Source: Candidatus Leptofilum proximum
GTDB lineage: Bacteria; Chloroflexota; Anaerolineae; Promineifilales; Promineifilaceae
Direction: 5' to 3'
Assembly (NCBI GenBank): GCA_016710325.1
Contig: JADJXK010000002.1
Coordinates: 2,108,001-2,172,000 of the forward strand
Length of the DNA stretch: 64,000 bases
This document shows, piece by piece, positions 15,118 to 24,900 of the stretch. The position numbers and the translations under genes are program-made. Positions within the stretch are counted from its first letter, which is position 1; each line of letters begins with the position of its first letter. Below the pieces are notes generated by a model, which saw only the letters and a list, made by a program, of their open reading frames with translations, ran no database searches and had not been told where the DNA came from.

Positions 15118-17394
15118 TTATGCCAGCTTAAGGGCTGGTAAAGCGTAGGGGATGTATACGAGGCCCAGGGGATTGCCGTTTTTGAGCATATGCAGGCGTG
15201 CGCCGCGCACCGCTTCGCCCAGGGTCTGCTTTTCAAACAGGAAGCGGCGCAGGCATTCTTCGGCAAATTGGGTGGCGATGGGCTCGAAGATGGTGATCTC
15301 CGTGCCGATGACACCGGCCGCGCCGCTGGTCTCCACAAAGCCGCTGACAAAGTCGAGCGCTCGTTCTGGGGTAATTTGGGTGGTATGGCAGCCGTTGATG
15401 AAGACGAGCGGCCGTACCTTTTGCCACCGTATGCGCCGCGCCCGTAAATTGCCGCGCGTGAACCAATCGCTGTCGGTGCTGCCCAGGCTGAGGTAGGGGA
15501 AACCTTTGTCCGTGAGACCGCCGTGGCAGTAGAAGTAGACGATTTGCGATTCGGTGGCTTTGAGCATGTCCAGCGCCTCGTCGCGGCTGTCGGCATATTC
15601 CCAGCCGATGCCCATTTTTTGCAGGCGCTGCTCGTGCGACGGCCGTTCCACAAAGTTCTTGTCCGTCGAAACGCTCACCGCCAGCCGAGGCGGGCTGCCA
15701 CCGCCAATCTTCAGCGGCGCATCTGGAGCCGATTTTACCGACATGGGCAGGCCCAAATAATGGCGGAAACCCCAAAAACCGCTCGGGCACACCACCAGCT
15801 CCTGGCCGTAGCTGGGGCAGCTGCCCTGGAAGCAGGCACATTCCTCCAGGGGCTTGGCGCTTTTTAAAGCTTCCAGGAATTCAGGACAGAGCGAATAATC
15901 ACCCGGGGCGTTGCCGTCGAGGAAAGGATAATCGTAGAACATGGCCGCGGGAATCACCAGCTGGGCAGCCTCCTTGGTGGCAATTTGCACCTGGCCGGGC
16001 TTGACCATCCAGTCCATCACGTCCCACACTTTGTCGGCGTCGCCCACCAGCGGGCCGATGAGGGCGTCGAAGGCGCGGTAGCCGTTGATAGCCATCGAGA
16101 GCAAATCAGCCTGGAGCTTTTTCAGGTCCAGCGGGCCGCCGTACTGGTATTTTTTGCCGGGCTTGTACTCCTCGTCGTCGCCCCAGGCGGCTTTGCTTAG
16201 CGCGCCGCGCACCCACTTTTGCAGTTGGGTGATGGCGCCTTCGCCCAGCGTGGCATCGTTTTTGTACTCCTGGCCACCGACAAAGCGGAAGCCGTGTGTG
16301 CCGTTGCCATTGTTGTTGACCATGATGCTGAGGAGGTTCTCGCCCATCGCCGTCAGCTGTTCGCTGTCCAGACTTTTGGAGAGAGTGTAGTCCGATGCGT
16401 GCCACAGCATGCGGTAGGGCTGCTCGGTGGGCACGGCCGAAATCCTGGCCACGATGAGGTGGGATTGGACCAGGGTGTTTTGGTAATAGATGTTGCAGCG
16501 AAGACGGCCGTAACCTTCTCGATCCATTGTTTGCACCGCAAAAAACAACCGCTCGTCCAGCATCTCGGCCGGGACGTTTGCCGGTTCGTCGGCGCGTCGC
16601 GTTACCCGAATGGTGCCGGTGGGCGCCAGCTGCACCTCGCCCACCTCGGCGCCGGTCAGCTCAATTTCACCATCGAAGGCAAAGAGGGCAATCTTCAGCC
16701 TGGCTTCGGGCGGCAGCTTGTCGGTGGGCAGGGCAATGGCTTCCTGGGCCAGCCCGCCAGTCACCAGATCGCCAATTTGCAGCCAGAAGTAGTGCGTCTG
16801 GGCAGCGGGCAGCGGCGTGGTGAAGCGGGTGATAGGCTCCGTCGGGGCCGACTCGCGGGCAAAGCCCGTATTTACATAACGAGGCGCTCGCTCGCCGGGC
16901 GGCTCAACACCCTTGCTCTCAGGAGCCAGATCAGGAGCGGGCAAATCAACACTTTGCACCGTTGTTTGGAAGCGATCAATCAGCCCCTGTAAGGTTGTTT
17001 CCCCGGTAAACCGTTCCCGGATGTACGCCTCATCCTCCTCTGGAAGGTCGGGATAAGCGGCAAACGCTGCCGCCGGGTCTTGGCGATAGAGTTGGAGAAA
17101 GGCAAAATCGTCACGCAGGTGGAGCACCATTTGCAGGCGCGGCGGATTTTCTTTGGCAGGCGGGGCGGGCGGCGCCAACGGCCGTTCCGGCACCGGAACA
17201 TTAAACCGCTGGGCAACGGCCGTCAGGCTGGCCCAATCCGTAATTTTGTCTTTGAGGTAGCGGGCATCAAACCTGTCCAGGCCAGGGAACTCCGCCAACA
17301 CACCGTCTGGGTCGGCCAAAAAGCGGGTGAAGAACGCGGCATCGTTGAGCAGCCGCGTCACAATTTCTGCGCGAATCTGGTTTGCATCAGCCAT
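15118..17394 (-). CDS. CHAT-domain caspase-like protease with duplicated N-terminal module
   Basis: A 758-aa cytoplasmic protein. Residues about 8-62 and 87-142 are a tandem repeat (AAFFTRFLADPDGVLAEFPGL versus FAFLQLYRQDPAAAFAAYPDL, then ...LTAVAQRF versus ...LQGLIDRF), possibly an adaptor domain. A beta-rich middle (about 200-330) follows. The C-terminal CHAT domain has the catalytic pair His in IVYFYCHGG (about 622) and Cys in VFINGCHTTQ (about 669), closed by GAAGVIGTE and LGEAVRGARLHML. CHAT proteases cleave partner proteins in conflict and cell-death pathways. Two small membrane proteins lie directly upstream on the same strand and are candidate substrates or effectors (inference). Confidence 0.88.
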   Translation of the reverse strand: MADANQIRAEIVTRLLNDAAFFTRFLADPDGVLAEFPGLDRFDARYLKDKITDWASLTAVAQRFNVPVPERPLAPPAPPAKENPPRLQMVLHLRDDFAFLQLYRQDPAAAFAAYPDLPEEDEAYIRERFTGETTLQGLIDRFQTTVQSVDLPAPDLAPESKGVEPPGERAPRYVNTGFARESAPTEPITRFTTPLPAAQTHYFWLQIGDLVTGGLAQEAIALPTDKLPPEARLKIALFAFDGEIELTGAEVGEVQLAPTGTIRVTRRADEPANVPAEMLDERLFFAVQTMDREGYGRLRCNIYYQNTLVQSHLIVARISAVPTEQPYRMLWHASDYTLSKSLDSEQLTAMGENLLSIMVNNNGNGTHGFRFVGGQEYKNDATLGEGAITQLQKWVRGALSKAAWGDDEEYKPGKKYQYGGPLDLKKLQADLLSMAINGYRAFDALIGPLVGDADKVWDVMDWMVKPGQVQIATKEAAQLVIPAAMFYDYPFLDGNAPGDYSLCPEFLEALKSAKPLEECACFQGSCPSYGQELVVCPSGFWGFRHYLGLPMSVKSAPDAPLKIGGGSPPRLAVSVSTDKNFVERPSHEQRLQKMGIGWEYADSRDEALDMLKATESQIVYFYCHGGLTDKGFPYLSLGSTDSDWFTRGNLRARRIRWQKVRPLVFINGCHTTQITPERALDFVSGFVETSGAAGVIGTEITIFEPIATQFAEECLRRFLFEKQTLGEAVRGARLHMLKNGNPLGLVYIPYALPALKLA

Positions 17395-17493
17395 GCGACA
17401 CCTCTATTTGCCTGGTTATTGACACTTATTGAGAATGTGACGGGTTATGTTGGTACGGTGACATACCACTTGAACCTGCCACCGGCAATCAGT

Positions 17494-17925
17494 TTATTCC
17501 CGTCCGCCGCTGTCGGTGTGGCCGCTGCCCATGGCCGTGCCGCCACCGCCTAACGTGGCAGACTCATTACGCCCCATTTCGTTCTCAGCCAGTCGTTTGG
17601 AACGGCCGTCTAAAAACCAGTCCACCGTAAAGTTTCTGGAAATGGCCACCTGGACGTTGAGATAAATGAAGTAGCTAAAAAAGCCAGCAAACAGACCTAT
17701 GCCATATCCGCCAAATAGATCGGTTGCAGCCGGGAAGAGGGCTAGAATGGCCCCACCACCCAAAATACCAATTACCGTCGCCAGATCGCTAAACTGCACA
17801 TCGCCGGTACGGTAGCGGTTGATGTAATAAACCAGCCAGCCAATAATGGCCCCAAAGCCTATCGCGCCCCAAATTTGCAAAGGCGTGGCCTGGACAACGG
17901 TTTCCGCAGCTTCTTGAAAAAACAT
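17494..17925 (-). CDS. Small membrane protein with Gly-rich tail
   Basis: A 143-aa protein from the ATG at 17925, which is preceded by a strong AGGAGG. It has three hydrophobic segments (LQIWGAIGFGAIIGWLVYYI, ATVIGILGGGAILALFPAA, GLFAGFFSYFIYLNVQVAI), then a basic/acidic stretch (FLDGRSKRLAENEMGRNE) and a Gly/Ser-rich tail (LGGGGTAMGSGHTDSGG). Family not recognised. It lies 100 nt upstream of the CHAT protease gene; the polar tail would be accessible to a cytoplasmic protease. Confidence 0.65.
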   Translation of the reverse strand: MFFQEAAETVVQATPLQIWGAIGFGAIIGWLVYYINRYRTGDVQFSDLATVIGILGGGAILALFPAATDLFGGYGIGLFAGFFSYFIYLNVQVAISRNFTVDWFLDGRSKRLAENEMGRNESATLGGGGTAMGSGHTDSGGRE

Positions 17926-17956
17926 GGACGTGCCTCCTGGTTGAATGATTTGTGAA

Positions 17957-18307
17957 TTAAGCTGAACTTTTCCGAACCTGGCGCAGTCGCTGACGCCAGG
18001 TAAGGTGAATAGCAAAGGTAATGATAAGCGCAATGAAGAAGGGGATCAGCAAAGCAGCACCGGTAAAGCTGTAAATTAGCCAGGCAAACCAGCTGGTGAA
18101 CAGGGCCACGGCGAGGAGGTTGAGATACGGCCGTCTCTCCGTCTGCCACTTGTGCATAAATGTTTTGAGATAACGGACGAGTCTGGAACTGCTGTTTTCC
18201 GCTTCGGCTTCTGGCTGGGTGCGGACGCGGTTGGGGCGCTGGTCAACAAACATAACAAGCAGCCAGCCCCAGACCAGTCCTGCGCCAACAATACCTGCTA
18301 CAATCAC
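17957..18307 (-). CDS. Small membrane protein
   Basis: About 116 aa from a GTG start at 18307, chosen because GGAG lies 5 nt upstream; the frame stays open further up but overlaps the opposite-strand BMC-P gene. It has an N-terminal hydrophobic helix (AGIVGAGLVWGWLLVMFV), a charged loop (EAEAENSSSRLVRYLK..), then two adjacent hydrophobic segments (LLAVALFTSWFAWLIYSF, LLIPFFIALIITFAIHL) and a basic end. Family not recognised. It probably shares a transcript with the next membrane gene and the CHAT gene. Confidence 0.55.
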   Translation of the reverse strand: MIVAGIVGAGLVWGWLLVMFVDQRPNRVRTQPEAEAENSSSRLVRYLKTFMHKWQTERRPYLNLLAVALFTSWFAWLIYSFTGAALLIPFFIALIITFAIHLTWRQRLRQVRKSSA

Positions 18308-18476
18308 ACTTTTACTCCGGGCTTGTGGGCTTGGCAGAAAGTTTTTCAAAAAAGAACTGCGGTAAATCTGCCAATTACTTGAAACAAAACAGCCTTGACA
18401 GGATAGCATAGGGCATAATCTGTGACAAGCAATCAATTGATTGACGATTTGCCGCTCACGCTTTACGATTGAGGCC

Positions 18477-18752
18477 ATGTACGTAGGACAGGTTTCCGGC
18501 ACGGTGGTGGCCACCATCAAACATGCGGCGTTTAACGGCCGTAAACTCCTCATCGTCGATAAACTGGGGGAAGACGGCGCGCCCACCGGCAGCTACGACA
18601 TCTGCGTAGACATGGTGCAGGCCGGCATCGGCGACAAGGTGCTGGTGCTGGATGAAGGCAACGGCGCCCGCCAGGTGCTTAACATGAAGGTCGCCCCTAT
18701 CCGTGCTGTCATTGTCGGCATTGTGGATGCGGTGGACATTTTAGAAACGTGA
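18477..18752 (+). CDS. BMC-P pentamer vertex protein, third, satellite copy
   Basis: A 91-aa EutN/CcmL protein: MYVGQVSGTVVATIKHAAF, GRKLLIVDKLGEDG, ICVDMVQAGIGDKVLVLDEGNGARQ and AVIVGIVDAVDILET. It stands alone on the plus strand about 7.4 kb downstream of the last BMC gene, between minus-strand genes, so it has its own promoter. The final ET and stop come from the following GTGAAAC-word hairpin. Three BMC-P paralogues are common in metabolosomes that need mixed vertices. Confidence 0.92.
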   Translation: MYVGQVSGTVVATIKHAAFNGRKLLIVDKLGEDGAPTGSYDICVDMVQAGIGDKVLVLDEGNGARQVLNMKVAPIRAVIVGIVDAVDILET

Positions 18753-18803
18753 AGCGTGAAACGTGACAAGCGCTCAATCACGTTTCACGTTTTACGCTTC
18801 ACG
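18744..18803 (+). repeat. Iterated-word hairpin (GTGAAAC/GTGAAGC family)
   Basis: Words GAAACGTGAAGCGTGAAACGTG on the left arm pair with CACGTTTCACGTTTTACGCTTCACG-type words on the right, with a 7-nt period. A close relative lies at 39056-39119. It may also serve as a bidirectional terminator between convergent genes. Confidence 0.75.
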
Positions 18804-18842
18804 AGCTATCAGTTCCCTAACTTTTTTAACAGCTAAAATTGT

Positions 18843-20684
18843 TTATTCGGTGGGGAAGATGGCCGCCACCACGTCGAGGAGCTGCGCCAGGTCGGGGCCG
18901 CGCACGATGAGCGTGTTTTGCTGGGACTGGTTGAGACAGATAAATTCCCCATTCCCTTCCCAACATTCGCCGCCGTTGGTTTGCAGCTCACCGCTGCTGC
19001 CAAGCAGCCGGGTGGGATAGTTGGGATAGAGCGCGGCAAACTCGGTGCTGTCGTCGGCGGTGTCCCACACCATGTGCAGAGCCAGCACAAAGGTGCCCTC
19101 CGTCTCGTTGGTGTAGATGACAAAACGGTCGCCGCCCCAGCCAGAAACGGCCGTTGCCACCTGCGACTCATTCAACTGCTGCGCCAGGTACTGCCCCAGC
19201 ATAAATTCACCCAACACATTTTCCTCGGCCAGCGCCCAGCCGCTGCCCAGCACTGGCTGCAAATCGGGCAGCGTCACGAGGGACGGCCCTTCATCGGCAA
19301 TGTATTTTTCCGGGTGCAAAATCTGCTCGGTGGATTGCGGCGGATTGGCCCACGCCTCATCCAGCGCCGGGTAGCTGCCCTCGTCGTAGAGCAAACGAGC
19401 AAACTCGTCGCCAAATTCGTAGGGGAACAGCAGGCGGTTGGCAATGGGCACGGGCGCATCTTGCAGGGCGGTGGTGTCAATGGCGTATGTTTCGGGGATA
19501 ACGGCCGTTGCCAGCGGCAAATACCGCGCCGTTAGAAAATTCTCCTGTACCACCGTGGCTTCCCCCTCGCTCAGCGCCGCCAACGCCAGCGCCGCGTCGA
19601 TGGTTAGTTCGCCCGTGGTTAAAACATCCAGCCCAAAGTTTTGATCCTGCAGCAGGTGCACCATCTGCCGCACGTAGCCTAGTTGGGTCACGGCGTTGGG
19701 TGCATTGTCCTGCTCCAACAGCAGGAGCTCGTCGGTAAGCGGCTGGTACAGGGCCGCGGTGCTGCTGCTGTGAATCGCCTGGAGCAGGTCAGCGTAAGCA
19801 TAGGCAGTTGGGGCAAAATCAAACGCCTGCCCCACCAGCCCGGCCTGCGACCACGGTGCGCTCTCGGCCAGGGCCAGGGCGTGGGCTTCCTGTGCCTGAC
19901 GCAGCACCGTGCCAGAAACGACCTGGGCACTCACCCCGTCGGGCAAGGGCAGCTGGCGCAAGCCGCTCACCAGCTCGCCGATGTCTTCAGACAATGCGGC
20001 ATTGGCACTCGTGACGGGGCGGTTAGCGGCATCAGACAACGCCACGGTGACGGTGACCGTCGCAGTACGGCTGGTGATGCCTTCGCTATTAACGGCCGTT
20101 AGCTTAATCACGTATTCATTGGGTTCGGCGGGTTCCCAGGGGGCAACGGCCGTAAACAATGTTTCATTGCCCGGCAGGTATGTTTCCACCGGCTCTTCGT
20201 TGATGGCCAGATTTACCGAGGTCACTCCTTTGGGATCGGTGGCCACCAGGACAATATTGACCGATTCACCCAGCGACAGCAAACGGCCGCTCACCGGGGA
20301 CAAAATGGCCACTTCGGGCGGCTGCGCCAGCACCGCTTCCTGCTGATCTTCTAACGTGGTGATCGTCTGGCTGGCGGCGTCCAGCTGCTCGGTGAGGGCA
20401 TCGACCTCCTGCTGGCTGCGCACCAACTCACCGTCCAGCAGCACCGCGTTGGATTCGGCCGTAGCCAGGGCATCGACGGTGAGGGCGCGGGTGGCTTCGG
20501 CGGCGGCCAGATCGAGTTCGGTTTGGGCCAAATCTTGCTGTAAATCGGCCGTTTCTGTCTCCAACGCATCTCGCTGCTCCACCACAGCCTGCCGCCCCTG
20601 GAAAAGGAAGACAAAGGCCGCCAGCAATACAAGAAGCAGCATGAACAAAGTAAGCAAAAGGCCGGTTTGAGAGGTTGTTTTCAT
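18843..20684 (-). CDS. Membrane-anchored, probably inactive metallopeptidase-like protein
   Basis: A 613-aa protein. It has an N-terminal transmembrane helix (LLLTLFMLLLVLLAAFVFLF), a coiled coil (about 35-115, heptads of DALETETADLQQDLAQTELDL type), an Ig-like domain (VAILSPVSGRLLSLGESVNIV... about 125-215) and a C-terminal domain resembling gluzincin-type peptidases (AALSEGEATVV, PPQSTEQILHPEKYI). In active relatives the zinc helix reads HExxH before ALQDQ. Here the stretch is YVRQMVHLLQDQNF, with HE replaced by RQ, so catalysis is unlikely. It may act as a sensor or scaffold outside the membrane. Confidence 0.75.
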   Translation of the reverse strand: MKTTSQTGLLLTLFMLLLVLLAAFVFLFQGRQAVVEQRDALETETADLQQDLAQTELDLAAAEATRALTVDALATAESNAVLLDGELVRSQQEVDALTEQLDAASQTITTLEDQQEAVLAQPPEVAILSPVSGRLLSLGESVNIVLVATDPKGVTSVNLAINEEPVETYLPGNETLFTAVAPWEPAEPNEYVIKLTAVNSEGITSRTATVTVTVALSDAANRPVTSANAALSEDIGELVSGLRQLPLPDGVSAQVVSGTVLRQAQEAHALALAESAPWSQAGLVGQAFDFAPTAYAYADLLQAIHSSSTAALYQPLTDELLLLEQDNAPNAVTQLGYVRQMVHLLQDQNFGLDVLTTGELTIDAALALAALSEGEATVVQENFLTARYLPLATAVIPETYAIDTTALQDAPVPIANRLLFPYEFGDEFARLLYDEGSYPALDEAWANPPQSTEQILHPEKYIADEGPSLVTLPDLQPVLGSGWALAEENVLGEFMLGQYLAQQLNESQVATAVSGWGGDRFVIYTNETEGTFVLALHMVWDTADDSTEFAALYPNYPTRLLGSSGELQTNGGECWEGNGEFICLNQSQQNTLIVRGPDLAQLLDVVAAIFPTE

Positions 20685-20941
20685 GTAAAACGTCCGGAGA
20701 GGAGAGATTTCCTATTACGGCAAATGGATAAGGTGTGGAAAAGTGGGGTGTTATCTTTCATCATGTGTGGAGAATCCTACACGAGGTTAGATCAGGGGTC
20801 AAGCATATTTTTTGTGAAGGCACAACAGCCTGCCTGGCTCTCTGGAATGACCCGACACATTGGAGAAAGCTCATTTCACTCTTAACAAATGGCCTTATCA
20901 TCGGCCTGTTTTGTAAACCGTATCTTTATGGAGTGTGTAAC

Positions 20942-21736
20942 ATGAAACGAATCTGGACCCAATGGACCATCTTACTGGTTTTACTCATTTTGGTGAGCGG
21001 CTGTGGCGGGAACGGCCGTACCACCCCCACCCTGCCCAACACGAGCACCGGCGATGTCGACGGCCCCGGCGGGCAGGCTCAAATTCTGGCCACCCAGGCG
21101 GCCGAAGTGGCCGCTGAACAGGGTGACGAACTGGCCACACAAGCCGCGGCTACCGTCGCCGCACAGGCCGAAGTCCTGGCCACCCAGGCCGCCGACGTGA
21201 TCGCTGAAGAAGGGCCGGTGCTGGCTACTCAAGCAGCTGAACTGTTGGAGCAGGGGGAAACGGCCGCAGAAACCGGCACGCTGCCCATCACCGTTGAACC
21301 AGGCAGCCTGGCCGAAAAGTTTGCCACCATTCCTATACCCGAGGGTGACGGCACAGTTGAAGTTACCATCACCGAAGCGGAATTGAACCAGGCGATTGCC
21401 GCCGCCCAGGCCCAAACTGGTACCGAGCCCGTCCTCCAAAATCCGCAGGTGCGCTTTAGCGGCGGCGTTATCATCCTCACCGGCACCCTGGCGGCCCCCA
21501 TCAGCGGCGAGCTGACGGTGAGCTTCGCCCCGTACGTGGTGAACAACACGCTGCAATTTGAGGTAGTAGAAGCCTCGATCGGCAATTTCCAGGTACCACC
21601 CGCTGCTCTGCAAACGGCCGAACAAACCCTGAACAGCAGCCTGGGCACAGCCATGAGCCAGCTGCCTGCAGGCACCGGCCTGCAAAGCGTTACCGTCGGT
21701 GAAGGCACCATGACGGTCGTGGTTGTGCGGCTCTAG
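20942..21736 (+). CDS. Secreted lipoprotein with repeat linker
   Basis: A 264-aa protein from the ATG at 20942 with GGAGTG upstream; the upstream in-frame region is not coding-like. Signal peptide with lipobox LVSGC. Residues about 40-115 are a helical Ala-rich linker with repeated ATQAAxxxAEQG-type units (ATQAAEVAAEQGDELATQAA). The C-terminal 140 residues resemble a lipid- or ligand-binding beta-sandwich (VEVTITEAELNQAI, PQVRFSGGVIILTGTL, GELTVSFAPYVVNNTLQFEVV), as in DUF2993/LmeA-like proteins. Function unknown. Divergent from the inactive-peptidase gene. Confidence 0.75.
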   Translation: MKRIWTQWTILLVLLILVSGCGGNGRTTPTLPNTSTGDVDGPGGQAQILATQAAEVAAEQGDELATQAAATVAAQAEVLATQAADVIAEEGPVLATQAAELLEQGETAAETGTLPITVEPGSLAEKFATIPIPEGDGTVEVTITEAELNQAIAAAQAQTGTEPVLQNPQVRFSGGVIILTGTLAAPISGELTVSFAPYVVNNTLQFEVVEASIGNFQVPPAALQTAEQTLNSSLGTAMSQLPAGTGLQSVTVGEGTMTVVVVRL

Positions 21737-21737
21737 T

Positions 21738-21851
21738 GCAGTTTTGCGGATAAATGCATCAAGTTATTATGTCTAGCTGCTCCGCAAAACTGCTTAAGTG
21801 TTTTGCTCCTGTGCCACAACAACCTGGTGAGGATTTACGGAGCAAAACACT
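21738..21851 (+). repeat. Twin-hairpin element, copy 1
   Basis: Two consecutive stems. Stem 1 is GCAGTTTTGCGGA / TCCGCAAAACTGC (13 bp). It is joined by TTA to stem 2, AGTGTTTTGCTCC / GGAGCAAAACACT (13 bp). A second copy with different but self-complementary arms lies at 43872-43976. Confidence 0.75.
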
Positions 21852-21865
21852 AGTGTCTCATCAAT

Positions 21866-21909
21866 AAAAAAGAGGCTTCCTCTCGGATCCTCTCGGAAGC
21901 CTCTTTTTT
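21866..21909 (+). terminator. Bidirectional intrinsic terminator
   Basis: Perfect 15-bp stem AAAAAAGAGGCTTCC / GGAAGCCTCTTTTTT with a 14-nt loop. It separates the convergent lipoprotein (plus) and nuclease (minus) genes. Confidence 0.92.
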
Positions 21910-21946
21910 GTTACAAAACCGGGTTTAGCGGTTTATAGAGCTGGCT

Positions 21947-24900
21947 CTACTTACGGGACCGCGACACGGTGGAATCGTACAGCGCGCCGCCATCAACCGG
22001 CGGGACACGCCCACCCAGGCTGCGCGGCACAACGACCAACACTTCGCCGCTGCAGCTGCCGCCGTTGCCATCGGAGGCCGTGAAGAAGATGTGGTAGAAA
22101 CGGCCGTCGCCACTGCCCATTCGTTCGGCCCGCACATAAGCCGTGTCGGTGCCCACACCCATACCATCCGGCCCGGTGTTGCCACTGCCAGGGCCAAAGA
22201 CGGGTTCATCCTGGTAGATGCTGTCGACGAGAATCGATATAGCATCTCCGTCAGCGTCGGTAACACCCAGCACGTTGATGGCTACGAAGCTGCCATTCGG
22301 TGGCCACAACTCACCAACGCTGGGATAGGCATCACCGCAGAACGGAGCCGTATTCCCGGTCGACGTCGACAGGCTTAAGCCTACGATCACCGCATCGTGA
22401 TCCGAGGAGCGGTAGGCGTTGGGCTCGTAAAGGGCATCCTGGGGATCCTGCTTGAAGGTGGTGTCATAGTCCAGCAGGTCCGGCTCATCGGCATTGATGT
22501 GCCATTCCGTAGTGCCGGTGATCTGCCCAACCAGGCTGCTGTTGGCCAGCGCGTAGTCCAGGTAGCCCAACTGGCCATCAAAGACGTAGGTGTAAGCCAA
22601 CTCGCCGCCAAAGGCAAAGGCCAGGTCAGTGTAGTCGTCGCTGGTGCCCAGCGTGTCATCAGGACCAGCCAGAATGGCATCAATCGGATCTTCTTTGTCG
22701 TAGGAGTTCAGGTCACCGATGATGAGCGCATCCGGGTCGCCGCTGCCGGTTGGGTCCGCGGCCAGCCAGTCGACCAAAGCTTGCGCGGCGGCCAGGCGGG
22801 TCAGGTTACAGTTGCCCGCGCCGTCGCCCAGGTCGGGATCACCCACGTCGTTGCAGTCCGAACCCTTGGACTTCAGATGGTTCACGGCCACGGTGAAGAT
22901 TTCCCCGGTGCTGTTTTCCAGGAAGCTTTGAGCCAACGCCGGACGGTTTTTTGTGTCATCAAAGCGGGAGTCAACCGAGCTGTCGAGCACAGCATAGGCG
23001 CCAACCGGGGTTACGGAACCTGGCTTGTAGATGAAGGCAACGCGGATAGCGTCGGTGCCAATGGCGCCAGTTTCGATGTAGGCATAAGTGCCAGACCCCA
23101 ACACGTCGTTGAGGCCGCTTACCAGATCGGCGGTCGGCACATCACCAGGGTGGTTCTCGATTTCAATCAAACCAACCACATCAGCATTAATGGTGGCCAA
23201 TGCCGCGATGATTTTGGCTCGCTGACGCGCCAACTCGTTGGCATCATCAGCGCCACGGCATTCCTGATCGCCAGCCGGACCACAGATGAAAGCGCCGGTG
23301 TCGATCGTGGTGAAATAGTTCAACACGTTGAAGGAAGCCACTTTCAAACTGCCGCCCACATCTTCCGGCTCTGCCGGACGTGGATTGGTGGATGTGTAGT
23401 CCGCACCCTGCGTCGGCTGAATGCGATATAAACCAAAGGCAAAATCGACAACACCGGTCACATTGTTAAGAATATCACCGCCACGGAAGCGATTGCTCAG
23501 GTCAAAGACCATCCCATTGGGGTGAATAGCGGGATCAGGGTTTTGTGTGGTACGGCCGTCATCCAAAGTAATCCGGTTAGCTGCATTGGCCGCAGCCAGT
23601 GCCATCTGCTCGGGGCTGCCTGGTTCATAAACGGCCGTTGGCTGGTACTGCCGCTCGGGCGTAAGCACAATTTCGCCAAACCGATCATAGTTGAAGTATT
23701 CAGAGATGTACAGCGTTTGATCTAGTATGACGAGCATCCCTTCATAGGCTTCAAGATCAGTAGGAATGGTAACTGATGTAGGCGATATAGTATTGTCCGT
23801 ACCACACACCTGCACCGCCTCAACCCCTGAGATTTCAGTCAAACCGTTGAATTCGGCCACCACTCCGCCAACGCGGACCTGATCGCCTACGGAAACGTCC
23901 ATGGCACCAGGCGCAAAGACAAAGATACCTTCAGAAGTGGCCGGATCGGCGTCGGCATCACTGTCTTCTTCCTGCACATAGAAGCCGTTCAGATCGCCAT
24001 TGTCAGCGGAAGCATTGTTCTGGAAATCGCCCACAACCACACCTTCGATGACGACTGTGCTACCAAGCAGCGGACTCACCAGGCCGCTGCCCTGAACTTC
24101 GTGGATGAAGGTGGCCGGCTCACCACAAGCGCCAATGTCGCCGCCGCCACCACCGCCACCACTGCTGTTACGCGGATTTGGTGCAGCCACGTCAAAATCG
24201 GCGGCATTGTCGTCTGTATCCTGATTACCGGCATCTTTTCTAATTGCGGCCGTTGTATTGCTTAAAGCGGCCGTTGCCGCACTCCCTTCAAAACAGTTGG
24301 CCGTGCCATACCCCACCAAGTCAACCAACGAGGCGTCTCCAAGCGGACAGGTACCGCTCAGGCCCGTCGAACTGTTCACCAGGGCCACCTTACCGTTCGT
24401 CGCCGACATGGCAATCGTTCCCACCGCATCGGGCGTTGGCAAGGGCGCAGAGCCTCCTGAACCGGCAGCTTGCTGTATCAGATAGTAACTGCCGGGGGCC
24501 ATCGTGCCACTCAGCGAGGTAACTTGCCAGGTCGTGCCGGATGATGAAGTATATTGAACCGACCATCCGCTAATGTCTACCGGATCATCACCCGCATTGT
24601 ACAGTTCAATAAAGTCGTGGGTCAGGGTAGCCCCACTGTTGCCACCGCCACCATACACCTGGCTAATGACAACCTCTATCGGCCCGCCAACATCCGGCAC
24701 CAGGGCATTCACCACGTCTGGGGTGTTAACCGCCTCGCCGGGGTCGGGCGTGCCTGTAAAACCGGGCAGCCCCTCGCCATCAAAGTCATTCAGCGCCCAA
24801 TCAGCAGCGCTGTCTGTATCTACCCCATCGGGAATGCGGGAGGCGCCACCGGGGGTAAACGCGCTACCGCTAAAGCCAGGAGCCAAAACGGTTGTGGCAT

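Noticed and set aside
18307..18586. Extended start of the upstream membrane protein gene
   Set aside because: The open frame continues into the antisense of the BMC-P gene; GTG at 18307 has GGAG upstream and starts the hydrophobic helix.
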